From contig NZ_JAHESF010000023.1 in the NCBI RefSeq assembly GCF_018598225.1, forward strand, positions 1 through 64,000: a stretch of 64,000 nucleotides of DNA. The letters run 5' to 3'. Below the pieces are notes generated by a model that made no database searches, was not told the DNA's origin, and was given only the letters and a program-made list of their open reading frames with translations. This stretch comes from Chryseosolibacter histidinae (lineage in GTDB: Bacteria; Bacteroidota; Bacteroidia; Cytophagales; Cyclobacteriaceae). Position 1 is the first letter of the stretch. Every line of letters starts with the position of its first letter. Below are positions 8,668 through 17,233 of this stretch, one piece after another. The translations under genes and the position numbers were made by a program.

Positions 8668-9813
8668 ATGATCTCAGGCGTTATTTTAATCATTGCAAGT
8701 ACGGCAATCACACTGCTAAGCCTTTGGGAGAGCGAGTTTTCAAAAACAAAAACGAAGATCCCGGAAAATGAAACGGAAGAAGAGAAGCGGACCAGGCTGG
8801 AGGAGAAGTTACAACAAGCACGTACCATTCGCGTAAAGATCATTAGTTCTGTCTTCGTAGTGATCACCCTTGTTTTGATGTTGTGGGAGCTCGATGCGGC
8901 CGAAGATGAGAAAGAGCTGCAGCACCTGCAGGACGCCCAACGATATTCGAGGGATTCCCTGATCCATGTCAGTGAACGCGCCGCGGATTCAGCGGAATGG
9001 AAGAACTATGTAAATGAGCTGCGCTCGCGTTTCACCAATGAAGAGTCGAATTTTACCGTTGTCAATCAAAGCCTGGTAAAGAAGTCGAGGAGCGATTCAG
9101 CGCATTATAAAAAGCAGCAGGAGCTGTCTGATAAATTGATCAAAACGCAGGAGGTACTGATCGACTCGATGGTCGATCACTTTAATCAATTGAACTTACC
9201 CCTGTCACCCATGGAGCTCTCATACCAGATCCGGTTTGACGGAAAGCAACTGGGTAACAATTTTGCAAAGATTAAACGGCGGGCCCTGCAAATCGTTGAT
9301 CAACATGCCAGGAATAATAAACAGCAGGATGGCACGCATACCGTAATAGAAGAATATGACAAATCATTCACCGTGATGTTTGAGTCTGCCGATGTTCTGG
9401 ATTCAGTGATGGGCGTTACCTATGTTGACATGAGACTGTATCAAAAGCTGGATTACGGAGAGAGGATCCTCGATTTTTGTATGAACAGGCCAGGTTACCG
9501 CGCTACCTTCACAAACAAATATCCACACTGGACTATCAATACAAAAACGGATGAAGTCATTGTCAACTTTACTACCAGTAAGGAAGATTACATCACCACT
9601 GTCAATGGCATGTCATCCATCGGGCAGCTTCCAGGCTCATTTCTTTCTTTTGATTTCGAGGCACTTGAAAAATTCGAGCTTCACTCTATTGCCGTGATCT
9701 CCGGCGACACAAAGCGTGTTTTCTGCAAGCTTGAACTGGAGGCTTTTTATAATGATCCGGTTGTGAAGGAGTGTGGTGGACAATGGTATAAGATCAAGGG
9801 TATAGGTGAGTAG
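8668..9813 (+). CDS. Unrecognised membrane-anchored coiled-coil protein
   Basis: A 381-aa protein I do not recognise. Residues 1-20 form a membrane segment (MISGVILIIASTAITLLSL), residues about 21-50 a charged loop rich in K/E (KTKTKIPENETEEEKRT), and residues about 52-72 a second membrane segment. From about 75 to 180 it is strongly charged and heptad-like (DEKELQHLQDAQRYSRDSL...ELSDKLIKTQEVLIDSMV), which suggests a coiled coil. The C-terminal 200 residues are a mixed alpha/beta domain without a motif I can name. It has 163 bp of free space upstream, shares no operon, and is followed by 700 bp without a gene. The start ATG at 8668 gives a sensible first membrane helix. Confidence 0.6.
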   Translation: MISGVILIIASTAITLLSLWESEFSKTKTKIPENETEEEKRTRLEEKLQQARTIRVKIISSVFVVITLVLMLWELDAAEDEKELQHLQDAQRYSRDSLIHVSERAADSAEWKNYVNELRSRFTNEESNFTVVNQSLVKKSRSDSAHYKKQQELSDKLIKTQEVLIDSMVDHFNQLNLPLSPMELSYQIRFDGKQLGNNFAKIKRRALQIVDQHARNNKQQDGTHTVIEEYDKSFTVMFESADVLDSVMGVTYVDMRLYQKLDYGERILDFCMNRPGYRATFTNKYPHWTINTKTDEVIVNFTTSKEDYITTVNGMSSIGQLPGSFLSFDFEALEKFELHSIAVISGDTKRVFCKLELEAFYNDPVVKECGGQWYKIKGIGE

Positions 9814-10517
9814 GGCAGACCTGGCAGTGGTGTTATTATGTTTTAGCTTCTCCAGAGGATTGATTTTTTGCAGGTCATAATATTCCATTCCGGAACGCGA
9901 ATGCCAGTAATGCGGCGCTGTTCGGTACAACCGGCTCATGGCTGGGTGTGCCGCACATGGACTTGATTTTTTGATCCTCAGCTAAGCCTCAGGCAATCCT
10001 TAGGCAATCCTTAGAGAATGTTTGCCACCGTTTTGACCGTTTTCGACCGGGGATGGACTATCCTATTATTTATTGTTTCAAGATTGATATTGTTTGCCTA
10101 CGGAGCTCTACAAGTGCAAATTCAAAAAAAACTTGTGTGTATTTCTGTTATGGAATTTAACATGTAATGTCATCATTGGAGCAAAGCCTTAGCGGATTTT
10201 GATTTTGCGCTTTAGTAAAAAAAATCTGACACAGATCGTTTATTGACAAAAGTTGTCAGTGTCTGGAGAATAATTTTATGACGTGATGAAGAAAATAAAT
10301 TTCGGACAGATGCGGGCAGAGAGATCAGCGGGAGTGCCGTTCATCTCTGGTTGAATTTGAAGTCAAGTTCACAAAAGCCTGTTTTTACAACGTTTGCAGC
10401 ATCCGGTATTTTTATTTTCTCTTAAATGAGAAAGCCGTTTGTTTTCTTGGTAAGTTTATCCCCCAATTTCAGTGACCACTTTTTTTTGGTGAAGTTCACT
10501 GCTATGAAACCACTAGT
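9814..10517. other. 700-bp intergenic region ahead of the RHS operon
   Basis: No credible gene on either strand. The region is AT-rich and holds a perfect tandem 11-mer AGGCAATCCTT at 9991-10001 and 10002-10012. Several T-rich stretches lie just before the RHS operon start. The RHS promoter must lie here, but I could not fix a convincing TAnnTTTG box. Confidence 0.5.
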
Positions 10518-13500
10518 ATGTCTAAGTATTGCTTTATTCTTCTCGCTCTCAGCTGCATAGTTGGTACGCTGAAAGCGCAGGGTACAGACCCTGTTCAACA
10601 CGCTGCCAACATGCTTCCACCATCGCCTACGGCCAGTGAGCTCGGAAAATACGGGCTGGTGCCGGTGGGCCTGTCAACAGGTACTCCCAATGTGGAGATC
10701 CCGCTTCATACGTTCACTTCGCGGTACCTGTCAGTGCCGATATCATTGAGCTACAATGCCAATGGTATCAAGGTAGATCAGATCGCAACGTGGGTAGGTA
10801 TGGCGTGGTCGCTGAATGCAGGTGGTGTTGTTACGCGCACCATCAGGGACGAAGCCGATCAGCCTGATCCGGTGCCTTATCCTGAGAATTTCAGCCAGAC
10901 CAATCCTGAAGGTATCAAGTACCTCGAGTATGCAGGTAACAATGATTCGTTTGATTCAGAGCCAGACCTGTACGCCTTCAACTTCATGGGCTACAGCGGC
11001 AAGTTCATCTATGACCGTTCGGGAACACCCATTGTGATGCCTCACCAGAACATCAAAATTGAGCGTGTGATGGACTCGTCGCCCACCAACGGGTATTTCA
11101 TGATCACCACGCCCGACGGCATCAAGTATACTTTTGGCGCGCCTGAACGATCAAAATCATACAGCATCGGTTGTGGTAAAACATTTGACAACCTGAAAGA
11201 AACTTCATGGTACCTGACCAGTATTGAACATCCCGCCGGTGATGTCATTCACTTCGAATACGAGGGCACCACCAGCACCAATACCGTGGAATACTACTAC
11301 GCTGCTTCCATAACCCAGTCGGTAATGAAGAAGATCGGTGAAGAGGCCGGGTGCGAAGCTTCGGCTTCCGGTTGTGCGGAGTTTGAGACGCAGACCTGCA
11401 AGACGGTATTGTTAGTAAGGGGTGTTCGCCTGAAAAGGATCTATGCTAGCAACTTTGGTGAGGTGGAATTTCTGGCCACCAAAGACCGGCTTGACCTTGA
11501 CGACTATAAGCTCAACGAAATAAAGGTTAAGGACAATAGCGGCGCATTGGCGAAGAGCTTTCAGTTCAGTTATACTTTTGCAACGGCTGCAACAGGTTAT
11601 GGCAATGAGCTCACCAATCTCGATGATGAACCGCAGCTGGCGCGCAGAATGTTCCTGACCGGACTTTCCGAAAAGAGTAAAACTGGTATCATTGAAAAAA
11701 CGCATGGTTTTGAATATGACGATATGAATGGCCTGCCGGTAAGGCTGTCATACGCACAGGATCACTGGGGATATTTTAACGGTGCACACAATACTTATTT
11801 TGTGCCTGTTGACAAACAGCGCATCGAAGACCAGAACGGAAGAAAGGTTTTCGAAAATATCGGTGGCAACCGCGAAGCGAACAGCGCTTTCAGCACGAAA
11901 GGCTTGCTGAAAAAGATCACCTATCCGACCGGCGGATCATCGGAGCTCTTTTTCGAACCTAATACATACTGGGATTACGCAACCGTCACCCCGCCGCCAA
12001 CGCCCATCGATCTCTCCATCAGCGCCCAGTCCAACCACCAGGTGATGACATCCATGGATCTGCTCAACATTTACGAACAAGAGATCCAGATCACCACGCG
12101 TGCCATACACAATGCCAATTACGAGGAAGGTGATGACGACCAGGATCAGACCCACTATAAAGTTCAGGTATCTGTGATAGACATTACCACAGACAATCCG
12201 GTGTACAACAACTACGACATCCAACTGGGCACCGTGGCAACGGCTTACATCAAACTGGCAAAGGATCATCGGTACCGGATCATATTGATGGCTTCCGGAA
12301 GGATCGTAAAAGGAATACTTTCTTCGGCGTATATAAATGAACTGCCCTCGACCATGCAGATGAACCTTGAGACCGGTGGCCTGCGGGTTTCGAAGATCAA
12401 AAACTATGATCCGGTAACTTCAAAGTTCGAAGAGACGAACTATACCTATGCCAAGGTAGGAACAAGTTCGTCCGGTGTTGCACGTTCAATACCGCAGTAC
12501 TATGGCCGGAGCTCCATCCTGACCACGATTCAATGCACGGGAACAAATGGGTCTTTTGATAGACAGAAGTTTTGTTATTACGGAACCCTGTATTCCTCCA
12601 GCCAGAGCACTTTGTATCCGGTAAACGGAAATAATGTCTATTACCAGTATGTGGTAGTAAGCCGTGGAAGCAATCACACCTACGGCGCCGAAGAGCATGA
12701 GTTTATGGTTCAGTTCGATGCGCCAGGCGCCCAGGTCTGGGGTGATGAAGACATCTTAAGCGCTCCTTACACCAACCTGGGTTGGAGCAACGGGCTTGAG
12801 AAATCGGCGAAATATTTTAAACGCTCCGGAAAATCGCTGGTATTGATCAAACAGATCGACAACCATTACGTTACCGATATACGGAATGAAAAAGAAACCA
12901 AGGGCCTGGTGGTGCGAAAAAAATACAACCCGGTATACACCATGGAGTCAACAATCCCCTGCAACGCTGAGAACAGGACAAAAACGTATGGCAGATATAC
13001 GTGCCTCAATGAGAACGAAGATCATTTTCATATATGGCTTATTGGAGGGATTCCTTTTTTTGGAAACGGTAAAATTAAATGCATCGCTCCAAACGCTATC
13101 AACGGAATACGTGAGACAAGCCAACATCCCTGCTATCAAAAAAACGTCGAGTCTGTCGCGGTACCCATGGCACTCGACTACCTCGATGCCATTGAGTACA
13201 GGAACATCGCCTATTGGTTCTACATGGATTATTCCACCGAAACCAACTACGACGAGAACGGCCAGAATCCCGTAACCACAAAAAGAGAATTTTTCTATGA
13301 CAATCCTGGCCATGCGCAGTTATCGCGGATCAAAACACAACGCAGCGACGGAAGATACGCGGAAAGCGCTATGAAGTATGTGGACGACTACACAGCGTTT
13401 CAGAATCTGGCAGCCCTCCAGGAGAAACACATTGTAAATGTTCCTATAAAAACGGAAAATAGCGTTGACGGCATGCTGACCGATGGGCAGGTGATCCAGC

Positions 13501-14174
13501 TCAATGACAAGGGACAGGCCCTGGAAGTATACCAGTATGAATCCGCTATACTGAAAGCTTCTCCGGTACATAACGGAGCGCAGCTTATACCCTCGGCGGA
13601 TTACAAGCTCAAGGCCACGCTCACCTATGACGCGAGCGCCAATGTTTCAGAAGTGCAGACCACCAACCAGCCAAAGATCAGCTACAAGTGGGGGCACAGC
13701 GCAACGCGGGTGATCGCAAAAATTTCAGGTGCTGCTGCCGCGGATGTCTTTCATACAAGCTTTGAGGAAGATGGCGTAGCAGGAGCGGCCAGGACCGGCG
13801 AGCGCTTTCTGAACAGCGGCACTTATACCATCACCACGCAGGCTTTCAATCCTGTATCCACTACCGGCCTTGTGCTGTCGTACTGGTACTGGAACAACAA
13901 CCAGTGGGTTTACAGCGGTGAATTACCTTTTACCCGCAACATCACGGCCGGCACACGGCTCGATGAGATCAGGGTTTATCCGAAAGGATCGCAGCTGACA
14001 ACCATCACCTACAACACGCTGTACAATACCGTGAAGACGATGACCGATCACAACAACATCACTACCAGCTATGAGTATGACAACCTGGGCAGGCTGTTGC
14101 GGGTGCGTGACGACAAGCAGAATATTGTGACAGAACAGAAGTATCATTTTTATAACAATACATCCAATGAATAA
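10518..14174 (+). CDS. Secreted RHS-repeat protein, first subunit of the RHS operon
   Basis: A 1218-aa protein with a Sec signal peptide (MSKYCFILLALSCIVGTLKAQ). Residues about 30-115 carry the entry module of Bacteroidota RHS proteins: PPSPTASELGKYG...VGLSTGTPNVEIPLHTF...LSVPISLSYNANGIKVDQIATWVGMAWSLNAGGVVTRTIRDEAD. The middle is a long beta-rich region, and the last 60 residues are YD-repeat-like (NTVKTMTDHNNITTSYEYDNLGRLLRVRDDK). It has no toxin tip or T9SS sorting domain. Its stop overlaps the next start by 8 bp (ATGAATAA), implying translational coupling. By family, such proteins form part of a beta-cage that encloses or presents a toxin; here it may be a separate shell subunit, comparable in principle with the TcB/TcC division, but that is inference. 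How it crosses the outer membrane is not shown. Confidence 0.8.
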   Translation: MSKYCFILLALSCIVGTLKAQGTDPVQHAANMLPPSPTASELGKYGLVPVGLSTGTPNVEIPLHTFTSRYLSVPISLSYNANGIKVDQIATWVGMAWSLNAGGVVTRTIRDEADQPDPVPYPENFSQTNPEGIKYLEYAGNNDSFDSEPDLYAFNFMGYSGKFIYDRSGTPIVMPHQNIKIERVMDSSPTNGYFMITTPDGIKYTFGAPERSKSYSIGCGKTFDNLKETSWYLTSIEHPAGDVIHFEYEGTTSTNTVEYYYAASITQSVMKKIGEEAGCEASASGCAEFETQTCKTVLLVRGVRLKRIYASNFGEVEFLATKDRLDLDDYKLNEIKVKDNSGALAKSFQFSYTFATAATGYGNELTNLDDEPQLARRMFLTGLSEKSKTGIIEKTHGFEYDDMNGLPVRLSYAQDHWGYFNGAHNTYFVPVDKQRIEDQNGRKVFENIGGNREANSAFSTKGLLKKITYPTGGSSELFFEPNTYWDYATVTPPPTPIDLSISAQSNHQVMTSMDLLNIYEQEIQITTRAIHNANYEEGDDDQDQTHYKVQVSVIDITTDNPVYNNYDIQLGTVATAYIKLAKDHRYRIILMASGRIVKGILSSAYINELPSTMQMNLETGGLRVSKIKNYDPVTSKFEETNYTYAKVGTSSSGVARSIPQYYGRSSILTTIQCTGTNGSFDRQKFCYYGTLYSSSQSTLYPVNGNNVYYQYVVVSRGSNHTYGAEEHEFMVQFDAPGAQVWGDEDILSAPYTNLGWSNGLEKSAKYFKRSGKSLVLIKQIDNHYVTDIRNEKETKGLVVRKKYNPVYTMESTIPCNAENRTKTYGRYTCLNENEDHFHIWLIGGIPFFGNGKIKCIAPNAINGIRETSQHPCYQKNVESVAVPMALDYLDAIEYRNIAYWFYMDYSTETNYDENGQNPVTTKREFFYDNPGHAQLSRIKTQRSDGRYAESAMKYVDDYTAFQNLAALQEKHIVNVPIKTENSVDGMLTDGQVIQLNDKGQALEVYQYESAILKASPVHNGAQLIPSADYKLKATLTYDASANVSEVQTTNQPKISYKWGHSATRVIAKISGAAAADVFHTSFEEDGVAGAARTGERFLNSGTYTITTQAFNPVSTTGLVLSYWYWNNNQWVYSGELPFTRNITAGTRLDEIRVYPKGSQLTTITYNTLYNTVKTMTDHNNITTSYEYDNLGRLLRVRDDKQNIVTEQKYHFYNNTSNE

Positions 14175-16827
14175 GGCCGTAAAACTATTGTCTCTGGTTA
14201 TGCTGGTAGTCTTTTACGGCCAGCAGTCGAAAGCCGATTGTATTAGTGGAAATCTTACGGCGTGCAGGGTGTTGGTGCCCGGGCAGGAGCAGAAACCCTA
14301 CGCGGAAACCTACACGCTCAATCCCGGCGACTTCTCCAAGAAGTCATGGAGCTATTCGGGGGGAAGCAGGGCAGGTGGCGGAACGCAAACAGCCGACTTC
14401 ATTACGATAGAATGGACCGAACCCGGCTGGCACTCGCTGACGGTTGCAGAGCTGGATCCCAACAATCCCAGGGAGCCTTGTACGATCACCATCTTCGTAA
14501 AAGAGGTTGCAGGCGGAACACTTTCCAATAGTACTGAGATCTGCCAGGGAAGCAGCACAACGTTAACTCTAACTGGTTACTCCGGCCTCATACAACAGTG
14601 GGAAAAAACCACGGATGGCTCGACGTGGGAAGTGATCAGCCATACCGGGGCATCTTATAACACCGGTGCGCTTTCCGCCGCCACCAGCTACAGGGTGCTG
14701 GTGAGCGAATGCGCGGAGAGCGTTTATTCGAATACCTCAGACATAACGATATCTGTTCCTACCCCAGGGAATGTTTCCGGTGATACTAATTTCTGTACAG
14801 GAGAATTGGCGAATGGCACAGCTTCTATAGCAAACTATGGAGGGTTTATTATGACCTGGGAGATGAGTGAATATTCGAACGGTACGTGGGGCGAATGGGT
14901 CGGTACGGGAAGCTTGCACGGTATCGAGTCCTACAATTACTCGGTTTCGGTACAAACCCGTTTTCGTGCAAAGATCTCGGCCGGGACCTGTGGTACCATT
15001 TATAGCGAAAACGTTGAGGTCATGGAGACGGCACCCGCGGAGGCGGGTTATATTTCAGGCCCATCGGAAGTGTGCTCCGGAGCGCCTTTTTCTCTTTCAC
15101 TTGTGGGCGCCTCGGGCGTAGCAGAATGGTATATGAAAGACGCTCAGCATGACTATGGACCTATTGGCTCACCCACTGGCATCACCATTACGCGTCCTTA
15201 CTGGTTTAAAGCCGTTGTTCGGGATGCGGGATGTAACCTTCCCGACGAAGCTGAGTTCTATGTCGCCGTAAAACCAACGCTGTTCGTTTCCGTCGGTCCC
15301 GCGTATCAGGAAATATGCCCCGGTGCCGCAGTAAATCTTATAACGCTTGAATCGTCAGGACTGCCTGTCAAGTGGGAGCGGAAAGATGAAAGCTCTTCCA
15401 GTTGGTCCACGGTGGCAACAGGCATTGCGCCCGGGTCATTCAAATTTTCCCCGGTAAATGTTTCGGGGCTGTGGCGTGCTGCAGTAACCAACGGATGCGG
15501 CGATATACCTTCCAACACTGTTGAAGTAAAGGTGCTGGATGCCATTCCTACACCACAGATCACGAATGTTTCGGTTTGTCCAGGAGAAACCGCCTTGCTC
15601 AGCGTAGGTAATCCGCAGCCTGCACCCACGCGGTATGTATGGTATTCCTTTTCAAATGGCCAGCACACTGTATTGACAACTACGGCACTGAATGAGTACC
15701 GGATCCCTGACCCAACAAACGCAACGTATTCAGTGGCTTTTGAAAGGGTGGGATGCATAGGCCCAAAAAGTTCTGTGCAGGTGGCCCTGCACAATAGCGC
15801 GCTGGTTCCTGCGGCACCGTATATAAACGTTACTACAACCCCGGTGTACAATGTGAAGATCTATAAAAATAATACTTCAGCGGGAGGTGTTTCCTACTAC
15901 TGGCAAACGCAATCTGATGTAATAGATGTGACTAACCAGGCCGATGTGATCGACATGCCTGCCTCAGGCTTGTATTATGTCAGGTCCATGAATGCATCCG
16001 GATGCTGGAGCGGAGTCAGTGAACCCGTGGAAGTTGTTAACCATGTTCCATCACAAACCCAATACGCAGCTGCGCAGATCAACTATGCGCGAACCTATAC
16101 CTTCCTTGAGCCTTCAACAGAAACGACATACCCGGCTGACCTCGACACCGAAAGTGATCCTTCGAAAATAGGCATCAACTCTACTTATATCGATGGCTTG
16201 GGCAGGCCCGTACAAAGCGTGCAGAAAAAAGCATCGCCCACCGGAAACGATCAGGTCACCGTGCTGGAGTACGACGAAGCCGGAAGAAAAGTGAGGGATT
16301 ATCTCCCGTACATTTCAACGGAGGGAAGTGGCGACCTGAAGACAGCACCCTTCCCGCAACAGCGGAATTTTTATGGTACCGGCGGAGAAGTAGCAGCGTC
16401 TTATTTCCCGTTTTTGTATCAGCAGACAGAGCGCTCTCCTTTGGATCGTGCCCAGGCCTCTTATTCTCCCGGCGACGACTGGGCTGGCCTTGTGGGCAGC
16501 GCTCAAAGCAAAAAAGTAGCGCATCATTACCTGTCGAACACTACGGCAGACAGCGTGTGGCTCTGGCGGGTGGATGCACAAGCGGTGCCTTTTACGAACT
16601 CAAACTATACCGAGGGATTTCTTTTTCTCAATGAGACCCTCGATGAACATGGTTTCAGGGTGCGGGAATTCAAAACAAAAGAAGATAAGCTTGTATTGAA
16701 ACGGGTGCAGGTGGCATCAGACACCTGGGCGGATACTTATTACATCTACGATGACTTCGGAAACCTGGTAGCAGTGCTTCCTCCTGAAGCTGTCAAGAAA
16801 ATGAAGGCCATCATCAACGGGAATTAA
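14167..16827 (+). CDS. Secreted Ig-like protein ending in a DUF6443-type RHS entry domain
   Basis: An 886-aa protein with a signal peptide (MNKAVKLLSLVMLVVFYGQQSKA). Residues about 30-620 are a chain of Ig/PKD-like domains, each with Cys and Trp in fixed places (EICQGSSTTLTLTGYSGLIQQWE, and NFCTGELAN and EVCSGAPFS openings). From about residue 633 it changes to the domain that normally begins Bacteroidota RHS toxins, DUF6443-like: SPSK-type linker, YIDGLGRPVQSVQKKASP, VTVLEYDEAGRKVRDYLPY, and the end TYYIYDDFGNLVAVLPPEAVKKM. In single-chain relatives this point is followed directly by the YD repeats; here the chain stops, and the continuing piece (VLDDLAFQYKYDARRRM) is found at residue 577 of the protein at 17230. 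It overlaps the gene before by 8 bp and is 7 bp from the gene after. Confidence 0.8.
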   Translation: MNKAVKLLSLVMLVVFYGQQSKADCISGNLTACRVLVPGQEQKPYAETYTLNPGDFSKKSWSYSGGSRAGGGTQTADFITIEWTEPGWHSLTVAELDPNNPREPCTITIFVKEVAGGTLSNSTEICQGSSTTLTLTGYSGLIQQWEKTTDGSTWEVISHTGASYNTGALSAATSYRVLVSECAESVYSNTSDITISVPTPGNVSGDTNFCTGELANGTASIANYGGFIMTWEMSEYSNGTWGEWVGTGSLHGIESYNYSVSVQTRFRAKISAGTCGTIYSENVEVMETAPAEAGYISGPSEVCSGAPFSLSLVGASGVAEWYMKDAQHDYGPIGSPTGITITRPYWFKAVVRDAGCNLPDEAEFYVAVKPTLFVSVGPAYQEICPGAAVNLITLESSGLPVKWERKDESSSSWSTVATGIAPGSFKFSPVNVSGLWRAAVTNGCGDIPSNTVEVKVLDAIPTPQITNVSVCPGETALLSVGNPQPAPTRYVWYSFSNGQHTVLTTTALNEYRIPDPTNATYSVAFERVGCIGPKSSVQVALHNSALVPAAPYINVTTTPVYNVKIYKNNTSAGGVSYYWQTQSDVIDVTNQADVIDMPASGLYYVRSMNASGCWSGVSEPVEVVNHVPSQTQYAAAQINYARTYTFLEPSTETTYPADLDTESDPSKIGINSTYIDGLGRPVQSVQKKASPTGNDQVTVLEYDEAGRKVRDYLPYISTEGSGDLKTAPFPQQRNFYGTGGEVAASYFPFLYQQTERSPLDRAQASYSPGDDWAGLVGSAQSKKVAHHYLSNTTADSVWLWRVDAQAVPFTNSNYTEGFLFLNETLDEHGFRVREFKTKEDKLVLKRVQVASDTWADTYYIYDDFGNLVAVLPPEAVKKMKAIINGN

Positions 16828-16834
16828 GACATTC

Positions 16835-17233
16835 ATGAAAACCATACTATTGATCACAAGTCTTTGCGCGGCAGCAATGTCATCTCATGCGCAAAACATC
16901 AGGACCTCTGCTATCTCATGGCACATCACACAGGCCTTTGATATCAACACGGGCACGACCACCGATGTTACTGACACCATCATTTCTATAAGCACCAGCC
17001 AGCTGCAATGGCAGACCAATGGCAGCACGAAGACCTTCGCCGTGAGTGAAGTGATCGGCCAATGGACAGACATAGACAACAACGGCGAGATCGTCTATGA
17101 GGCCGGCAATGAAAGCATGCGTGGTACCGTAACCTTTATACGTGCTGGCGGCGCAATGCGGATCAGGCTTATGATGACCGGCGAAACACTCATCGCCTAT
17201 GAATTTACAATATCAGCGTACCAGGTTCAATGA
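16835..17233 (+). CDS. Small secreted protein inside the RHS operon
   Basis: A 132-aa protein with a clear signal peptide (MKTILLITSLCAAAMSSHAQ) and a mature part of about 112 residues that looks all-beta (alternating TIISISTSQLQWQ, GTVTFIRAGG, MRIRLMMTGE). No family is recognised. It sits exactly between the two genes that share one RHS shell, with 7 bp before it and a 4-bp ATGA overlap after it, so it must be translated with them. A role as assembly factor, plug or chaperone is possible but only by position. Confidence 0.65.
   Translation: MKTILLITSLCAAAMSSHAQNIRTSAISWHITQAFDINTGTTTDVTDTIISISTSQLQWQTNGSTKTFAVSEVIGQWTDIDNNGEIVYEAGNESMRGTVTFIRAGGAMRIRLMMTGETLIAYEFTISAYQVQ

Noticed and set aside
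9637-9939. 100-codon minus-strand frame after the coiled-coil gene
   Set aside because: Mostly antisense to the end of the plus-strand gene, with no recognisable domain or start signal.
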